From assembly GCA_012274225.1 (NCBI GenBank), contig JAAOZX010000175.1:1-33860 (forward strand): a stretch of DNA of 33,860 nt. Direction: 5' to 3'. Below are positions 1 through 8,379 of this stretch, piece after piece; the first letter of the stretch is position 1; the number at the start of each line of letters is the position of its first letter. The stretch is from Comamonadaceae bacterium (lineage in GTDB: Bacteria; Pseudomonadota; Gammaproteobacteria; Burkholderiales; Burkholderiaceae_C). A program made the translations under genes and the position numbers. The notes under the pieces were generated by a model. It saw only the letters and a list, made by a program, of their open reading frames with translations. It had not been told where the DNA came from and did not search any database.

Positions 1-1
1 C

Positions 2-580
2 GATGTGACGAAGTCCGCCGACGTCAAGGCTCTGGTTGCTGCTGCCATGCAGCGCCACGGCAGGCTGGACGTGATGGTCAACAACGCGGGCTGGACCCAT
101 CGCAACCGGCCGGCGCTGGAAGTGAGCGAGGAAGAATTCGACAAGGTCTACGCGGTCAACATGAAGAGCATCTACCTGGCCACCGTCCATGCGGTGCCGG
201 CCTTCCGCGCCAACAAGGGCGGCAGCTTCATCAACATCGCGTCGACGGCCGGCATCCGACCGCGCCCGGGCCTCACCTGGTACAACGGCTCCAAGGGCGC
301 GGTGATCATCACCAGCAAGTCACTGGCTGCGGAGTTCGGACCCGAGAACATCCGGGTGAACTGCATCAACCCGGTTTTCAATCCCGATACCGGCCTTTCG
401 GCCGAGTTTGCCGGCGGACCGGTGGACGAAGCGCGCCGCGCCAAGTTCCTGGCGAGCATTCCGCTGGGGCGATTCTCCACGGCCCTGGACGTCGCCAATG
501 CCGCCTTGTACCTGGCCAGCGACGAGGCTTCCTTCATCTCCGGCATCTGCATCGAGGTCGACGGCGCTCGGTGCGCTTGA
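2..580 (+). CDS. Short-chain dehydrogenase/reductase (SDR), 5' end missing
   Basis: This is the C-terminal ~192 residues of a classical SDR, an NAD(P)-dependent oxidoreductase with a Rossmann fold; the usual length is about 250 residues, so the TGxxxGxG cofactor loop lies upstream of the window. Visible family motifs are NNAG (structural), the IAS segment with the catalytic Ser, YNGSK holding the catalytic Tyr and Lys of YxxxK, and the C-terminal SFISGICIEVDGARCA, which matches the usual SGxxxxVDGG end. It resembles FabG/glucose-dehydrogenase-like SDRs, but the substrate cannot be read from sequence. A GTG at 5 is in frame but is almost certainly internal, because the frame is open to the window edge. 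A terminator-like hairpin follows the stop, so it is probably the last gene of its unit. Confidence 0.9.
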   Translation, partial: DVTKSADVKALVAAAMQRHGRLDVMVNNAGWTHRNRPALEVSEEEFDKVYAVNMKSIYLATVHAVPAFRANKGGSFINIASTAGIRPRPGLTWYNGSKGAVIITSKSLAAEFGPENIRVNCINPVFNPDTGLSAEFAGGPVDEARRAKFLASIPLGRFSTALDVANAALYLASDEASFISGICIEVDGARCA

Positions 581-624
581 GGTGCCATTCGCCCGGTAGG
601 GGCCGGCCTCGCACCTCGTTTTCT
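579..624 (+). terminator. Probable intrinsic terminator after the SDR gene
   Basis: Inverted repeat GAGGTGC (579-585) and GCACCTC (611-617) encloses an inner CCGG/CCGG pairing and is followed by GTTTTCTC. The stem starts on the SDR stop codon. It would separate the SDR transcript from the molybdenum-cofactor operon that starts at 690. The T-run is short, so termination strength is uncertain. Confidence 0.5.
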
Positions 625-689
625 CGATGCCCTTGCGGTTTCTGGGGGCAGGCTCGGCCGAAGCTCGGCCAACCCGGCGAAAATAGGCC

Positions 690-1826
690 ATGGCTGAACG
701 AGTGATCCCCCTGATCGACCAGCGCTTCGCGGTGCTGCCCGCGGTCGTGCCCGCGCGGGCCGTCCCGGCGACGGGCCTGCTTTCCGACGCCCTGGGGCGG
801 CCGCTGCGGGACCTGCGCATCAGTGTGACCGACCGCTGCAACTTCCGCTGCAGCTACTGCATGCCCAAGGAAGTGTTCGACAAGGACTATCCGTACCTGC
901 CGCACTCGGCCCTGCTCAGCTTCGAGGAAATCACCCGGGTGGCGCGGCAGTTCGTGGCGCATGGCGTGCGCAAGATCCGGCTGACCGGCGGCGAGCCGCT
1001 GTTGCGCAAGAACGTCGAGCTCCTGGTCGAGCAACTGGCCCGATTGCGCACCGTGGACGGCGCGCCGCTGGACCTGACGCTGACCACCAACGGATCGCTG
1101 CTGGCGCGCAAGGCGAAGGCCTTGAGGGACGCCGGCCTGCAGCGGGTGACCGTGAGCCTGGACGGCCTGGACGACGCGGTGTTCCGGCGCATGAACGACG
1201 TCGACTTCCCGGTCGCCGACGTGCTCGAGGGCATAGCCGCGGCACGGGCCGCGGGGCTGGGACCCGTCAAGATCAACATGGTGGTCAAGCGCGGTACCAA
1301 CGAGCATGAAATCCTGCCGATGGCACGCCACTTCAAGGGCACGGACATGGTGCTGCGGTTCATCGAGTACATGGACGTCGGGGCCACCAACGGCTGGCGC
1401 ATGGACGAGGTGATGCCTTCGGCCGAGGTGGTGAAGCTCATAGCCGCGCAGATGCCGCTGGTGCAGTTGGAGCCCAGCGCACCGGGCGAGACCGCCGGCC
1501 GCTGGGCCTACGCCGACGGCAGCGGCGAGATCGGCGTGATCAGCAGCGTGACCCAGGCGTTCTGCGGCGATTGCAACCGGGCGCGCCTGTCCACCGAGGG
1601 CCAGCTCTACCTGTGCCTGTTCGCCAGCCGCGGCCATGACCTGCGCAATCTCATTCGCGGCGACGCCGCGAAGGGCCTGGCGGCGGCCAGCGATGCGGAC
1701 CTGGCTTCGGCGATCGCACAGATCTGGCAGGGCCGCTCGGACCGCTACTCGCAACTGCGTGCCACCCTGGCGCCCGACCAGGGGACCGGCTCGCGCCGCG
1801 TCGAGATGAGCTACATCGGCGGATGA
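690..1826 (+). CDS. moaA: GTP 3',8-cyclase MoaA
   Basis: Radical-SAM enzyme for the first step of molybdopterin synthesis: it converts GTP to 3',8-cyclo-7,8-dihydro-GTP. The radical-SAM CxxxCxxC cluster is C50-C54-C57 in CNFRCSYC. The second, GTP-binding 4Fe-4S cluster is formed by C292, C295 and C309 ([18 protein letters not shown]). The protein ends in the conserved Gly-Gly (MSYIGG), which is needed for catalysis in characterised MoaA. At 378 residues it is slightly longer than E. coli MoaA (329), with an extra N-terminal stretch before [11 protein letters not shown]. It is the first gene of moaA-mobA-moeA; mobA starts 4 bases after its stop. moaC, the partner for the same step, is not in the window. 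Confidence 0.96.
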   Translation: MAERVIPLIDQRFAVLPAVVPARAVPATGLLSDALGRPLRDLRISVTDRCNFRCSYCMPKEVFDKDYPYLPHSALLSFEEITRVARQFVAHGVRKIRLTGGEPLLRKNVELLVEQLARLRTVDGAPLDLTLTTNGSLLARKAKALRDAGLQRVTVSLDGLDDAVFRRMNDVDFPVADVLEGIAAARAAGLGPVKINMVVKRGTNEHEILPMARHFKGTDMVLRFIEYMDVGATNGWRMDEVMPSAEVVKLIAAQMPLVQLEPSAPGETAGRWAYADGSGEIGVISSVTQAFCGDCNRARLSTEGQLYLCLFASRGHDLRNLIRGDAAKGLAAASDADLASAIAQIWQGRSDRYSQLRATLAPDQGTGSRRVEMSYIGG

Positions 1827-1830
1827 GCGG

Positions 1831-2451
1831 ATGGCGTCCGTGATCGATGCGTCCGACGTGACCGGTCTCATCCTGGCCGGTGGACGCGGCGCGCGCATGG
1901 GCGGCGTCGACAAGGGATTGCAGAACTTCAACGGCATGCCGCTGGCCCTGCACACCTTGCTGCGGTTGCAACCCCAGGTGGCCGACGTGATGATCAACGC
2001 CAACCGCAATCTGGGAGCCTACGAGGCCTTCGGCGTGCCGGTATGGCCCGACGTGCTGGCCGATTATGCGGGGCCGCTGGCCGGTTTCCTGACCGGGCTG
2101 GAGCGTTGCGAGACTCGCTGGCTGGTCACGGTGCCCTGCGACACCCCGCGGTTTCCGCTCGACCTCGTCGAGCGCTTGGCCAGCGCGGCGCAGGAGCAGG
2201 ATGCGGAGATCGCCATGGCCACGGCTCCCGAGGAAGACGGGCAATTGCACACGCAACCGGTGTTCAGCCTGATGCGGATTGACTTGCTCGAGAGCCTGGT
2301 CCGGTTCACGCAGGGCGGCGGCCGCAAGGTCGACGCCTGGACCGCGCGGCACAAAACCGCAACCGTGCCGTTCACGGCGCCTGGCGATGATCCGCGCGCA
2401 TTCTTCAATGTCAACACGCTGGCGCAGTTGCATCAGCTCGAACAGTCATGA
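1831..2451 (+). CDS. mobA: Molybdenum cofactor guanylyltransferase MobA
   Basis: Transfers GMP from GTP to molybdopterin-bound Mo to give the guanine dinucleotide cofactor used by DMSO-reductase-family enzymes. The nucleotide-binding loop [18 protein letters not shown] (from about residue 13) is diagnostic, with the Lys of DKGL in place. The later segment [11 protein letters not shown] carries the conserved D that binds Mg, and FFNVNT lies near the C-terminus. Its 206 residues match the family (about 195). It lies 4 bases after moaA and its stop overlaps the moeA start by 4 bases (ATGA), so the three genes look cotranscribed and translationally coupled. Confidence 0.95.
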   Translation: MASVIDASDVTGLILAGGRGARMGGVDKGLQNFNGMPLALHTLLRLQPQVADVMINANRNLGAYEAFGVPVWPDVLADYAGPLAGFLTGLERCETRWLVTVPCDTPRFPLDLVERLASAAQEQDAEIAMATAPEEDGQLHTQPVFSLMRIDLLESLVRFTQGGGRKVDAWTARHKTATVPFTAPGDDPRAFFNVNTLAQLHQLEQS

Positions 2452-3716
2452 AGAGCATCGCGGAGATTGCCGCGCAACTGCAGGGCTACGACCCGCAGGC
2501 GCTCAGCGCTGCGGCGGTGAACGACTTCCTGGCGCGCCTGGTCGAGCCAGTGCAAGAAACGGAGAACGTCGCACTCTTCGACGCGCTCGATCGGGTACTG
2601 GCGCACGACCTGGTCTCGCCCATCAGCGTGCCGCCGCACGACAACTCGGCCATGGATGGCTATGCCTTCGACGGCAGCCAGCTCAAGCCCGATGCCGAGC
2701 TCTCGCTGGCGGTGGTCGGGACGGCCCTGGCCGGCAAAGCCTGGCAAGGCAGGGTGGGCCCGGGCCAGTGCCTGAAGATCATGACCGGGGCGATCATGCC
2801 GGCAGGCCTGAACACCGTAGTGCCGCAGGAGTTGACACGGTCCGCGGCTGACGGCCGGATCGCCATTCCCCCCGGACTGCTGCGACCGGGCGACAACCGC
2901 CGGCTCAAGGGCGAGGATCTGCAGGCGGGCACGCCGGCGCTGCGACGCGGCGAGCGTCTGTCGCCGGCCGCCTGCGGGCTGGTGGCCAGCCTCGGCATCG
3001 CGACGGTTGCGGTGATGCGCCGGCTGCGCGTGGCCTACTTTTCCACCGGTGACGAGATCCTGAGCGCGGGTGATGCGCCGCGTGAAGGCGCGGTGTATGA
3101 CAGCAACCGCCACACCACTTTCGGCCTGCTGCGGCGCCTGGGCTGCGAAGTCATCGACGTCGGCATCGTGCGCGATGACCCGGCGCGGCTGGAGGACGCC
3201 TTCCGCGACGCCGCCGCGCGGGCCGACGCCATCATCACCAGTGGCGGCGTGAGCGTGGGCGAGGCCGACTACACCAAGGCGATGATGAAGAAACTGGGCG
3301 ACGTGGCATTCTGGAAGATCGCCATGCGCCCCGGCCGCCCCATGGCCGTCGGCCGCATCGGCCCGGCCATCCTGTTCGGGCTGCCGGGCAACCCGGTCGC
3401 GGTGATGGTGACCTTTCTGGCGTTCGTGCGCCCCGCCCTGCTGCGCATGATGGGGTGCACCGCCGATCCGCTCCCGCTGCTGAAGGCGCGCAGCCAGGAG
3501 CCCATCCGCAAGAAAGCCGGGCGCACCGAATACCAGCGCGGCCGGGTCACCACCGCGGCCGACGGATCCCTGCACGTTCGCACCACCGGCAACCAGGGCT
3601 CGGGCGTCCTCAGTTCCATGGTCCAGGCCAACGGCCTGCTCGTGCTGCATCATCAGCAGGGCAATGTCGCGGTCGGCGACGAGGTCGACGTGATGATGTT
3701 CGAGGGCGTGATCTAG
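2448..3716 (+). CDS. moeA: Molybdopterin molybdenumtransferase MoeA
   Basis: Inserts molybdate into adenylylated molybdopterin. Its 422 residues agree with E. coli MoeA (411). Typical motifs in order are [12 protein letters not shown] in domain [24 protein letters not shown], the MPT-binding [24 protein letters not shown] and [13 protein letters not shown]. The start ATG overlaps the mobA stop as ATGA. The stop at 3714-3716 lies one base from the stop of the convergent BNR gene, leaving no room for an intergenic terminator. Confidence 0.96.
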   Translation: MKSIAEIAAQLQGYDPQALSAAAVNDFLARLVEPVQETENVALFDALDRVLAHDLVSPISVPPHDNSAMDGYAFDGSQLKPDAELSLAVVGTALAGKAWQGRVGPGQCLKIMTGAIMPAGLNTVVPQELTRSAADGRIAIPPGLLRPGDNRRLKGEDLQAGTPALRRGERLSPAACGLVASLGIATVAVMRRLRVAYFSTGDEILSAGDAPREGAVYDSNRHTTFGLLRRLGCEVIDVGIVRDDPARLEDAFRDAAARADAIITSGGVSVGEADYTKAMMKKLGDVAFWKIAMRPGRPMAVGRIGPAILFGLPGNPVAVMVTFLAFVRPALLRMMGCTADPLPLLKARSQEPIRKKAGRTEYQRGRVTTAADGSLHVRTTGNQGSGVLSSMVQANGLLVLHHQQGNVAVGDEVDVMMFEGVI

Positions 3717-3717
3717 A

Positions 3718-4803
3718 TCACGCGAACCGCAGCACCGCGACCGGCGGCAGGTCGCGCGAGAGGCAGGACCAGGAACTGCCGGCATCCTCGCTCAGCCACA
3801 GCCCGCCGGTGGTCGAGCCCATCGCCAGCGTCCCGCCGTCGGCACTGGCCACCAGCGCATGCCGGTAGACAAGGTGCCATGCATCGTGCTGCGGCAGTCC
3901 CTCCCCGAGCACGCTGAATTTCTTGCCGCCGTCGCGCGTTTCGGTGACCACCATGCGGCCATCGGGGGCCATGCGCTGGGCATCCGAATGGGCCGGCACG
4001 AACCAGGCACGTTGTGGGTCCTGCGGGTGCGCGGCAACGGCAAAGCCGAAGGCGCTAGGCCGCGGTTGGGCCACCGCCTGCCACCGCATGCCGCCATCGA
4101 CCGAGCGGAAGATCCCGCCATGGTGCTGGCACCACAGCACGTCGGGATCGGCCAGGCACTGGTCAATGCGATGGGGGTCCTGGATGTTCGGGTCTTCGCG
4201 CCGCTCGGGCGGCATGAAGTCGGCGACCATGCCGGCCGACGTATTGGTCCAGTTGGTGCCGCCGTCGCGGGTCTGCCATACGCCGCCGCAGGAAATGGCC
4301 ACCGTGACGTGCGACGCGTCGCGCGGATCGATCAGTATTGAATGGATTCCCGCATGGTCATAGCCGCCCCCGAACCATTCGCGGCGCTCCGGCCGGTTCC
4401 ACAGACTCTCGACCAGCTGCCAACTGCCGCCGCCATCCCGGGAGGTGAAGAGGCCTGCCGGCAGGCAACCCGCCCACAGCCGGCCATCCGGGGCGGACTC
4501 CAATCCCCACACCAGGTCCACGCTCCAGGGCGTGGGGTCATCCTGCCACGGGCCGCTGCCAGGCTTGGGCGGAAACGCCGGCGCGGCAACTTCCTTCCAT
4601 TCGCTGCCGCCGGCCAGGCTCCTCCAGAGCTTGACGCCGAAGTGACCCAGCCGTAGCGCCGCGTAGGCGTCCCCGTCCGCGGACATCGCGAACTGGCTGA
4701 CCGGCTCGCCAGGGAACAATGGCTTGGCGATGCGCCAGTGGCCGGCGTCCTGGCGCACTGAGAACAGCCCTTTGCGGGTGCCGACCCACAACATTTGCGC
4801 CAT
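3718..4803 (-). CDS. BNR/YVTN-type beta-propeller protein (exo-alpha-sialidase-like), function unknown
   Basis: 361 residues with repeated Asp-box (S/T-x-D-x-G-x-x-W) motifs: TSRDGGGSW, TRDGGTNW, SVDGGMRW, TRDGGKKF and SEDAGSSW. These mark a sialidase/BNR-type beta-propeller, also found in photosystem-assembly and avidin-like propellers. There is no signal peptide (MAQMLWVGTRKGLFSV), so it is probably cytoplasmic, and I see no sialidase Arg triad that would justify calling it a sialidase. Its start lies 2 bases after the stop of the MoaD/ThiS-like gene at 4806-5075, so the two form a two-gene unit. Glycosidase names that databases give this family should be read as fold names only. Confidence 0.85.
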   Translation of the reverse strand: MAQMLWVGTRKGLFSVRQDAGHWRIAKPLFPGEPVSQFAMSADGDAYAALRLGHFGVKLWRSLAGGSEWKEVAAPAFPPKPGSGPWQDDPTPWSVDLVWGLESAPDGRLWAGCLPAGLFTSRDGGGSWQLVESLWNRPERREWFGGGYDHAGIHSILIDPRDASHVTVAISCGGVWQTRDGGTNWTNTSAGMVADFMPPERREDPNIQDPHRIDQCLADPDVLWCQHHGGIFRSVDGGMRWQAVAQPRPSAFGFAVAAHPQDPQRAWFVPAHSDAQRMAPDGRMVVTETRDGGKKFSVLGEGLPQHDAWHLVYRHALVASADGGTLAMGSTTGGLWLSEDAGSSWSCLSRDLPPVAVLRFA

Positions 4804-4805
4804 GG

Positions 4806-5075
4806 CTAACCTCCTGTCAATGCCTGCAGCACGATGACCTGGTCGTCGGGCTGCAAGGGAATATCCAGCTGCGCACGGCTGGCGATCATCTGGGTGTTGA
4901 CGAAGACGGCCACGTGCTTGCGCACGCAGCCCTGCTCGTCAAGCACATAACCCTGCAATGCCGGCGCAGCAACGAATGCCGCCTCAAGCGCAGCGCGCAA
5001 GGTACCGGCGGTCACGCGCTGGGCGGGGCATGGGACATGGCGCGTCAGCGCCGGAGCGAACTCGACGAGCGGCAT
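4806..5075 (-). CDS. MoaD/ThiS-family ubiquitin-fold protein ending in Gly-Gly
   Basis: 89 residues in the size range of MoaD/ThiS sulfur carriers. It ends in ALTGG: the C-terminal Gly-Gly is the site that is adenylated and thiocarboxylated in sulfur carriers, or conjugated in ubiquitin-like proteins. The pattern VFVNTQMI...PLQPDDQVIVLQALTGG is the classic beta-grasp ending (VxVNG...LxxGDEVxxxPPxxGG). The start at MPLVEF gives the family length; no convincing ribosome-binding site is seen, and a hairpin lies directly upstream. Although moaA-mobA-moeA is nearby, this gene is on the opposite strand and paired with the beta-propeller gene, without moaE or thiG, so I would not call it moaD or thiS. 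Confidence 0.8.
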   Translation of the reverse strand: MPLVEFAPALTRHVPCPAQRVTAGTLRAALEAAFVAAPALQGYVLDEQGCVRKHVAVFVNTQMIASRAQLDIPLQPDDQVIVLQALTGG

Positions 5076-5076
5076 C

Positions 5077-5096
5077 GGCGGATTCTGGCATCCGCC
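5077..5096 (-). promoter_or_regulatory. Perfect inverted repeat immediately before the MoaD/ThiS-like start
   Basis: GGCGGAT (5077-5083), a 6-base loop, then ATCCGCC (5090-5096). On the minus strand the stem ends one base before the ATG at 5075 and occupies the place of the ribosome-binding site. It could be a translational control hairpin, a protein-binding site or chance; only the pairing is seen. Confidence 0.35.
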
Positions 5097-5166
5097 CTGG
5101 GGCCGGTGTGCGGCGACCCTGCGGCCAGCACGACTTTTTTCTCGTCGACGGCGGCCTGCCGCTTCC

Positions 5167-5628
5167 CTACGACGGCGGCGACAGCCGGCCCAATGCCGTC
5201 TCGACGCCCAGGTTGGCCAGCGCGTCGGCCCGTTCGTTGCCGGGGTCGCCGTCGTGACCACGCACCCAGCGCCAGTCGATGGCGTGGCCGCCGGCGCGGA
5301 CCAGTTCATCGAGCGCCTGCCAGAGCTCTACGTTCTTCACCGGCTGCTTGGCCGCCGTGCGCCAACCCTTGGCTTTCCAGCCCGGTAGCCACTCGGTCAT
5401 GCCCTTGAGCACGTACTGGCTGTCCACGTGCAGGGTCACCGCGCACGGTCGCTTCAGGGCCTGCAATGCCTGGATCACGGCCATCAGTTCCATGCGGTTG
5501 TTCGTGGTCATGCGCTCGCCGCCGAACAATTCCTTCACGGTACTGCCGGACTGCAGCAGCACGCCCCAGCCGCCCGGCCCGGGATTGCCTTTGCAGGCGC
5601 CGTCGGTGTAGATATGAACCGGATTCAT
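5167..5628 (-). CDS. rnhA: Ribonuclease HI
   Basis: Cleaves the RNA strand of RNA/DNA hybrids. Its 153 residues match E. coli RNase HI (155). The four catalytic acidic residues are present in order: D in [14 protein letters not shown] in [13 protein letters not shown] in HVDSQYV and D in GNERADALA, and the catalytic His lies in [11 protein letters not shown]. The start ATG overlaps the stop of the upstream methyltransferase gene as ATGA (5625-5628), so the two are translationally coupled. Confidence 0.97.
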   Translation of the reverse strand: MNPVHIYTDGACKGNPGPGGWGVLLQSGSTVKELFGGERMTTNNRMELMAVIQALQALKRPCAVTLHVDSQYVLKGMTEWLPGWKAKGWRTAAKQPVKNVELWQALDELVRAGGHAIDWRWVRGHDGDPGNERADALANLGVETALGRLSPPS

Positions 5629-6410
5629 CGCTGTTCTTCCATGTGCGTTGGCCGGCGCCGGCGGTTGACCAGGGGGACGGCTTCGGTCGCGATCTTCTTG
5701 GGCGACTTCCAGATCGGGCCGATCAGCTTGATCCCGCGCACCCGCTTGACCGCCACCAGGAAATAGACCGCGCCGAATATCGGCCACCATCGCTCGCCGG
5801 CATGGTCGAGCCAGTCATAGCGGGCCAGCCACTTTTCGGTCTTCATTGCCGGCCGGTAGCAGCCGAAGGTGCCCGACTCGACCTCGAAACTCAGGAGCCG
5901 CAACCAGTCGCGCAGCCTGCGGTAGCCGATGAAATCGCCGGCTTCGGGCAGGAAGAGGTCGCCGAACCCCAGGCGGCGGAATAAACGGGCACGGCGCTGG
6001 CGCAGGCCCCAGAGGCTGGCCGGATTCAAGCCGCAGATCACCACCCGGCCCTCGGGCACCAGCACCCGCTCGACTTCGCGCAATGTCGCGTGAGGGTCGC
6101 TGTGAAAGTCCAGCGAATGCGGCAGAACCACCAGGTCGAGGCTGTTCTCCTCGAAGGGCAGGGCCGCAAAGTCGGTGATCAGCGCAGCTTTGACAGGCGA
6201 TGATTCCGCGCCGGGCTCGCGCAGCGCCAGCCATTTGTGCGGCATGCGATTGGCCTGCAGCGTGTCCAGTTCCGGCAATCCGAGCTGCAGCGCGTGGTAG
6301 CCGAAGACATCGCCCAGCGCCCGGTCGAATTCAGCCCGCTCCCAGGCCAGAAGGTATCGGCCGGGCGGGGTTTCAAACCACTGCCGCATTCCTATAATCT
6401 GGTCGCTCAT
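5625..6410 (-). CDS. SAM-dependent class I methyltransferase
   Basis: 261 residues with a methyltransferase-11-type core. [20 protein letters not shown] is the acidic/motif-II region, followed by the [20 protein letters not shown] motif typical of this fold. The usual N-terminal glycine-rich motif I is weak ([18 protein letters not shown] then [10 protein letters not shown]), as in the betaproteobacterial rnhA-linked family. A hydrophobic stretch [13 protein letters not shown] lies near the C-terminus. The substrate is unknown. It is coupled to rnhA by an ATGA overlap, and its start overlaps the start of the gloB relic on the other strand by two bases (6409-6410). Confidence 0.88.
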   Translation of the reverse strand: MSDQIIGMRQWFETPPGRYLLAWERAEFDRALGDVFGYHALQLGLPELDTLQANRMPHKWLALREPGAESSPVKAALITDFAALPFEENSLDLVVLPHSLDFHSDPHATLREVERVLVPEGRVVICGLNPASLWGLRQRRARLFRRLGFGDLFLPEAGDFIGYRRLRDWLRLLSFEVESGTFGCYRPAMKTEKWLARYDWLDHAGERWWPIFGAVYFLVAVKRVRGIKLIGPIWKSPKKIATEAVPLVNRRRRPTHMEEQR

Positions 6411-6800
6411 GAAGTTAAACCTGCTGCCGAGTTGCCAAGACTGTGACCTGTGGAGATTGCACGACGGGCCCCCGGCACCGGCTGCTGGCACGGAGGCCGC
6501 GTCGACGGCCTCTTGCAGCGTGATGAATTGCAACTGGGAGGGATTCTAGTGTCGCACCCCGGCTGCGGACCCGACGGGCGGATTCGAGGCACGCCCGCGC
6601 CAGCTCGGTGCGAATTGCGTTACACATCTCTACACATGGGCCAACCCGGGTTGCCCGTGAGCTCGAACCCATCAATAATGGGGGTTCAAGCGGAACTACC
6701 CGTTCCTGCGCATGCGCCGTTCCGGCGTGGCCAGGCCGCGCACGCCCATGTTGGCGTGACCCGCCGGGATGACGTGACGGTCCAAGCCACGCACCGGTAA
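6409..6800 (+). pseudogene. gloB: Decayed gloB (glyoxalase II, hydroxyacylglutathione hydrolase)
   Basis: A stretch of about 400 bases without an intact gene holds three GloB-like blocks in the right order but in shifted frames. At 6409 [20 protein letters not shown] resembles the GloB N-terminus (LPAFxDNYIWxLHDG). At about 6518-6580 LQLGGILVSH resembles the LQLEAILVTHHH lead-in to the metal site, but the HxHxDH residues are gone. At about 6640-6800 GQPGLPVSS, then NYPFLRMRRSGVA, then QAAHAHVGVTRRDDVTVQ resembles the GloB C-terminus (GQPTLPSS...INPFLR...), with a one-base shift near the GTGGCCAGG. GloB is about 255 residues, so roughly half the gene is deleted. The sizes and comparisons are from memory of the family, not an alignment. 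Confidence 0.7.
6665..6687. repeat. Imperfect inverted repeat inside the gloB relic
   Basis: GAACCCAT (6665-6672) faces ATGGGGGTTC (6678-6687) with a CAATA loop and two unpaired G. Comparison with the expected GloB reading (LERxINPFLR) suggests that about 22 bases here are an insertion into the old coding sequence. It may now contribute to mltD upstream control, but nothing shows that directly. Confidence 0.35.
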
Positions 6801-6816
6801 TCGAAGACGAGTTCAA

Positions 6817-8352
6817 ATGAAGTCAATTTACATCGCAGCCCTTTTCATGCTGCTCTGGCTGGCCGGATGCGCCACGCCGCCGGTCGAAAAAGCCGCGGAG
6901 GCGACCGGTGCGTCCGCAGCAGCCAAGCCGGCTGAGCCCGCCGAACCGGCGGTGTTCCCGAGCGGACCGCTGGCACCCATCACCGCAGCCGAGGCCGCGT
7001 CCCGCGCGGTGGCGCAGCTGAAGCCCCCCGCCGACCTGTGGGAACGCATTCGCCGCGGCTTCGCGATGCCCAACCTGCAAGGCGACTTGGTGCGCCAGCA
7101 GGAACAGTGGTATGTCTCCCGGCCCGACTACATCCAGCGGATGACCGAGCGCTCGCGCAAGTACCTCTTCCACGTGGTCGAGGAATTGGAGCGCCGCAAC
7201 ATGCCGACCGAACTGGCGTTGCTGCCCTTCATCGAAAGCGCCTTCAACCCGCAAGCCGTCTCCAGCGCACGCGCGGCCGGCATGTGGCAGTTCATGCCGG
7301 CGACCGGGCAGTACTTCGAACTCAAGCAGAACGTTTTCCGCGACGACCGGCGCGACGTGCTGGCTTCCACCAAGGCGGCGCTCGACTACCTGCAAAAGCT
7401 GTACAGCATGTTCGGCGACTGGCATCTGGCGCTGGCCGCCTACAACTGGGGCGAGGGCAGCGTGGCGCGGGCGATCGCGCGCAACCAGCGGATGGGCCTG
7501 GGCACCGCGTATACAGACCTCAATATGCCGGCCGAAACCCGGTCCTACGTGCCGAAGCTGCAGGCGGTGAAAAACATAGTCGCCGACCCCGAGGCGCTGC
7601 ACGCTGAGCTGCCACTGATCGAGAACCACCCCTACTTCCAGACCGTGACCGTTACCCGTGACATCGACGTGGAACTCGCGGCCCGGCTCGCCGATGTCTC
7701 GGTGGAGGACTTCAAGGCGCTGAATCCGTCGATGAAGCGACCGGTCGTGCTGGCGGCGGGAACGCCGGAGATCCTGCTGCCCTGGGACAACGCCAAGATC
7801 TTTCAACGCAATTTCGAGGCCTACACCGCCGGCCAGTACGCGAGCTGGACCGCCTGGAGCGCGCCGACCACCATGACGGTCGCCGAGGCGGCGCGTCGCG
7901 TGGGCATGAACGAGACCGACCTGCGCATGGTCAACACGATTCCGCCGCGCATGCTGATCAAGGCCGGTTCCGTCCTGATCGTTCCGCGATCGGCCAAGAT
8001 GCAGGACGACGTGACCAGCCACGTGGCCGACAACGGCCAGCTGAACCTGGCGCCGGAACAGGTCACCCGCCGCACCACGATCAAGGCCGGCAAGCGCGAC
8101 AGCGTGGCCAGCGTCGCCACCCGCTACCGTTTGTCCGCTGGCCAGGTTGCCGAGTGGAACCATGTGTCGGCTTCTTCGACCTTCACGTCCGGGCAGCAGG
8201 TGGTGGTATTTCTGCCGCTCAAATCGACGGCCAGGTCCAGCGGCCGCGGCAGCAAGAGCGCAACCCGGCACGCGGGCAGCTCGAAGAGGACCACCAAGGC
8301 CGCGAGCTCGACCCGGCACCCGGCCAGGAACTCGATCCACGCCAGGCAGTGA
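6817..8352 (+). CDS. mltD: Membrane-bound lytic murein transglycosylase D
   Basis: Lipoprotein lytic transglycosylase that cleaves glycan strands of peptidoglycan to 1,6-anhydro-MurNAc ends. The signal peptide MKSIYIAALFMLLWLAGC ends in a lipobox (LAGC, Cys18). A Pro/Ala-rich linker follows, then the SLT domain with the catalytic Glu in PFIESAFNPQAVSSARAAGM, WQFMPATG and AAYNWGEGSVARAI. The C-terminal half has LysM-like segments (SWTAWSAPTTMTVAEAARR, and TTIKAGKRDSVASVATRY with WNHVSASSTFTSGQQVVVFLP) and ends in a basic Ser/Thr/Arg-rich tail. The length of 511 residues fits MltD (452 in E. coli). The ribosome-binding site is weak. In related genomes gloB commonly precedes mltD, which supports reading the upstream region as a gloB relic. 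Confidence 0.94.
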   Translation: MKSIYIAALFMLLWLAGCATPPVEKAAEATGASAAAKPAEPAEPAVFPSGPLAPITAAEAASRAVAQLKPPADLWERIRRGFAMPNLQGDLVRQQEQWYVSRPDYIQRMTERSRKYLFHVVEELERRNMPTELALLPFIESAFNPQAVSSARAAGMWQFMPATGQYFELKQNVFRDDRRDVLASTKAALDYLQKLYSMFGDWHLALAAYNWGEGSVARAIARNQRMGLGTAYTDLNMPAETRSYVPKLQAVKNIVADPEALHAELPLIENHPYFQTVTVTRDIDVELAARLADVSVEDFKALNPSMKRPVVLAAGTPEILLPWDNAKIFQRNFEAYTAGQYASWTAWSAPTTMTVAEAARRVGMNETDLRMVNTIPPRMLIKAGSVLIVPRSAKMQDDVTSHVADNGQLNLAPEQVTRRTTIKAGKRDSVASVATRYRLSAGQVAEWNHVSASSTFTSGQQVVVFLPLKSTARSSGRGSKSATRHAGSSKRTTKAASSTRHPARNSIHARQ

Positions 8353-8379
8353 CGTTCCGCGCCGGTGCGCGGCGGCCCC

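Noticed and set aside
534-2009. 491-residue minus-strand open frame opposite moaA
   Set aside because: Antisense to moaA, no recognisable domain, biased composition.
3718-4803. Sialidase activity for the BNR protein
   Set aside because: Asp-boxes show the fold only; there is no signal peptide and no visible catalytic Arg triad.
4806-5075. Calling the MoaD/ThiS-like gene moaD because moaA-mobA-moeA is near
   Set aside because: It is on the opposite strand, in a unit with a propeller gene, and moaE is not adjacent.
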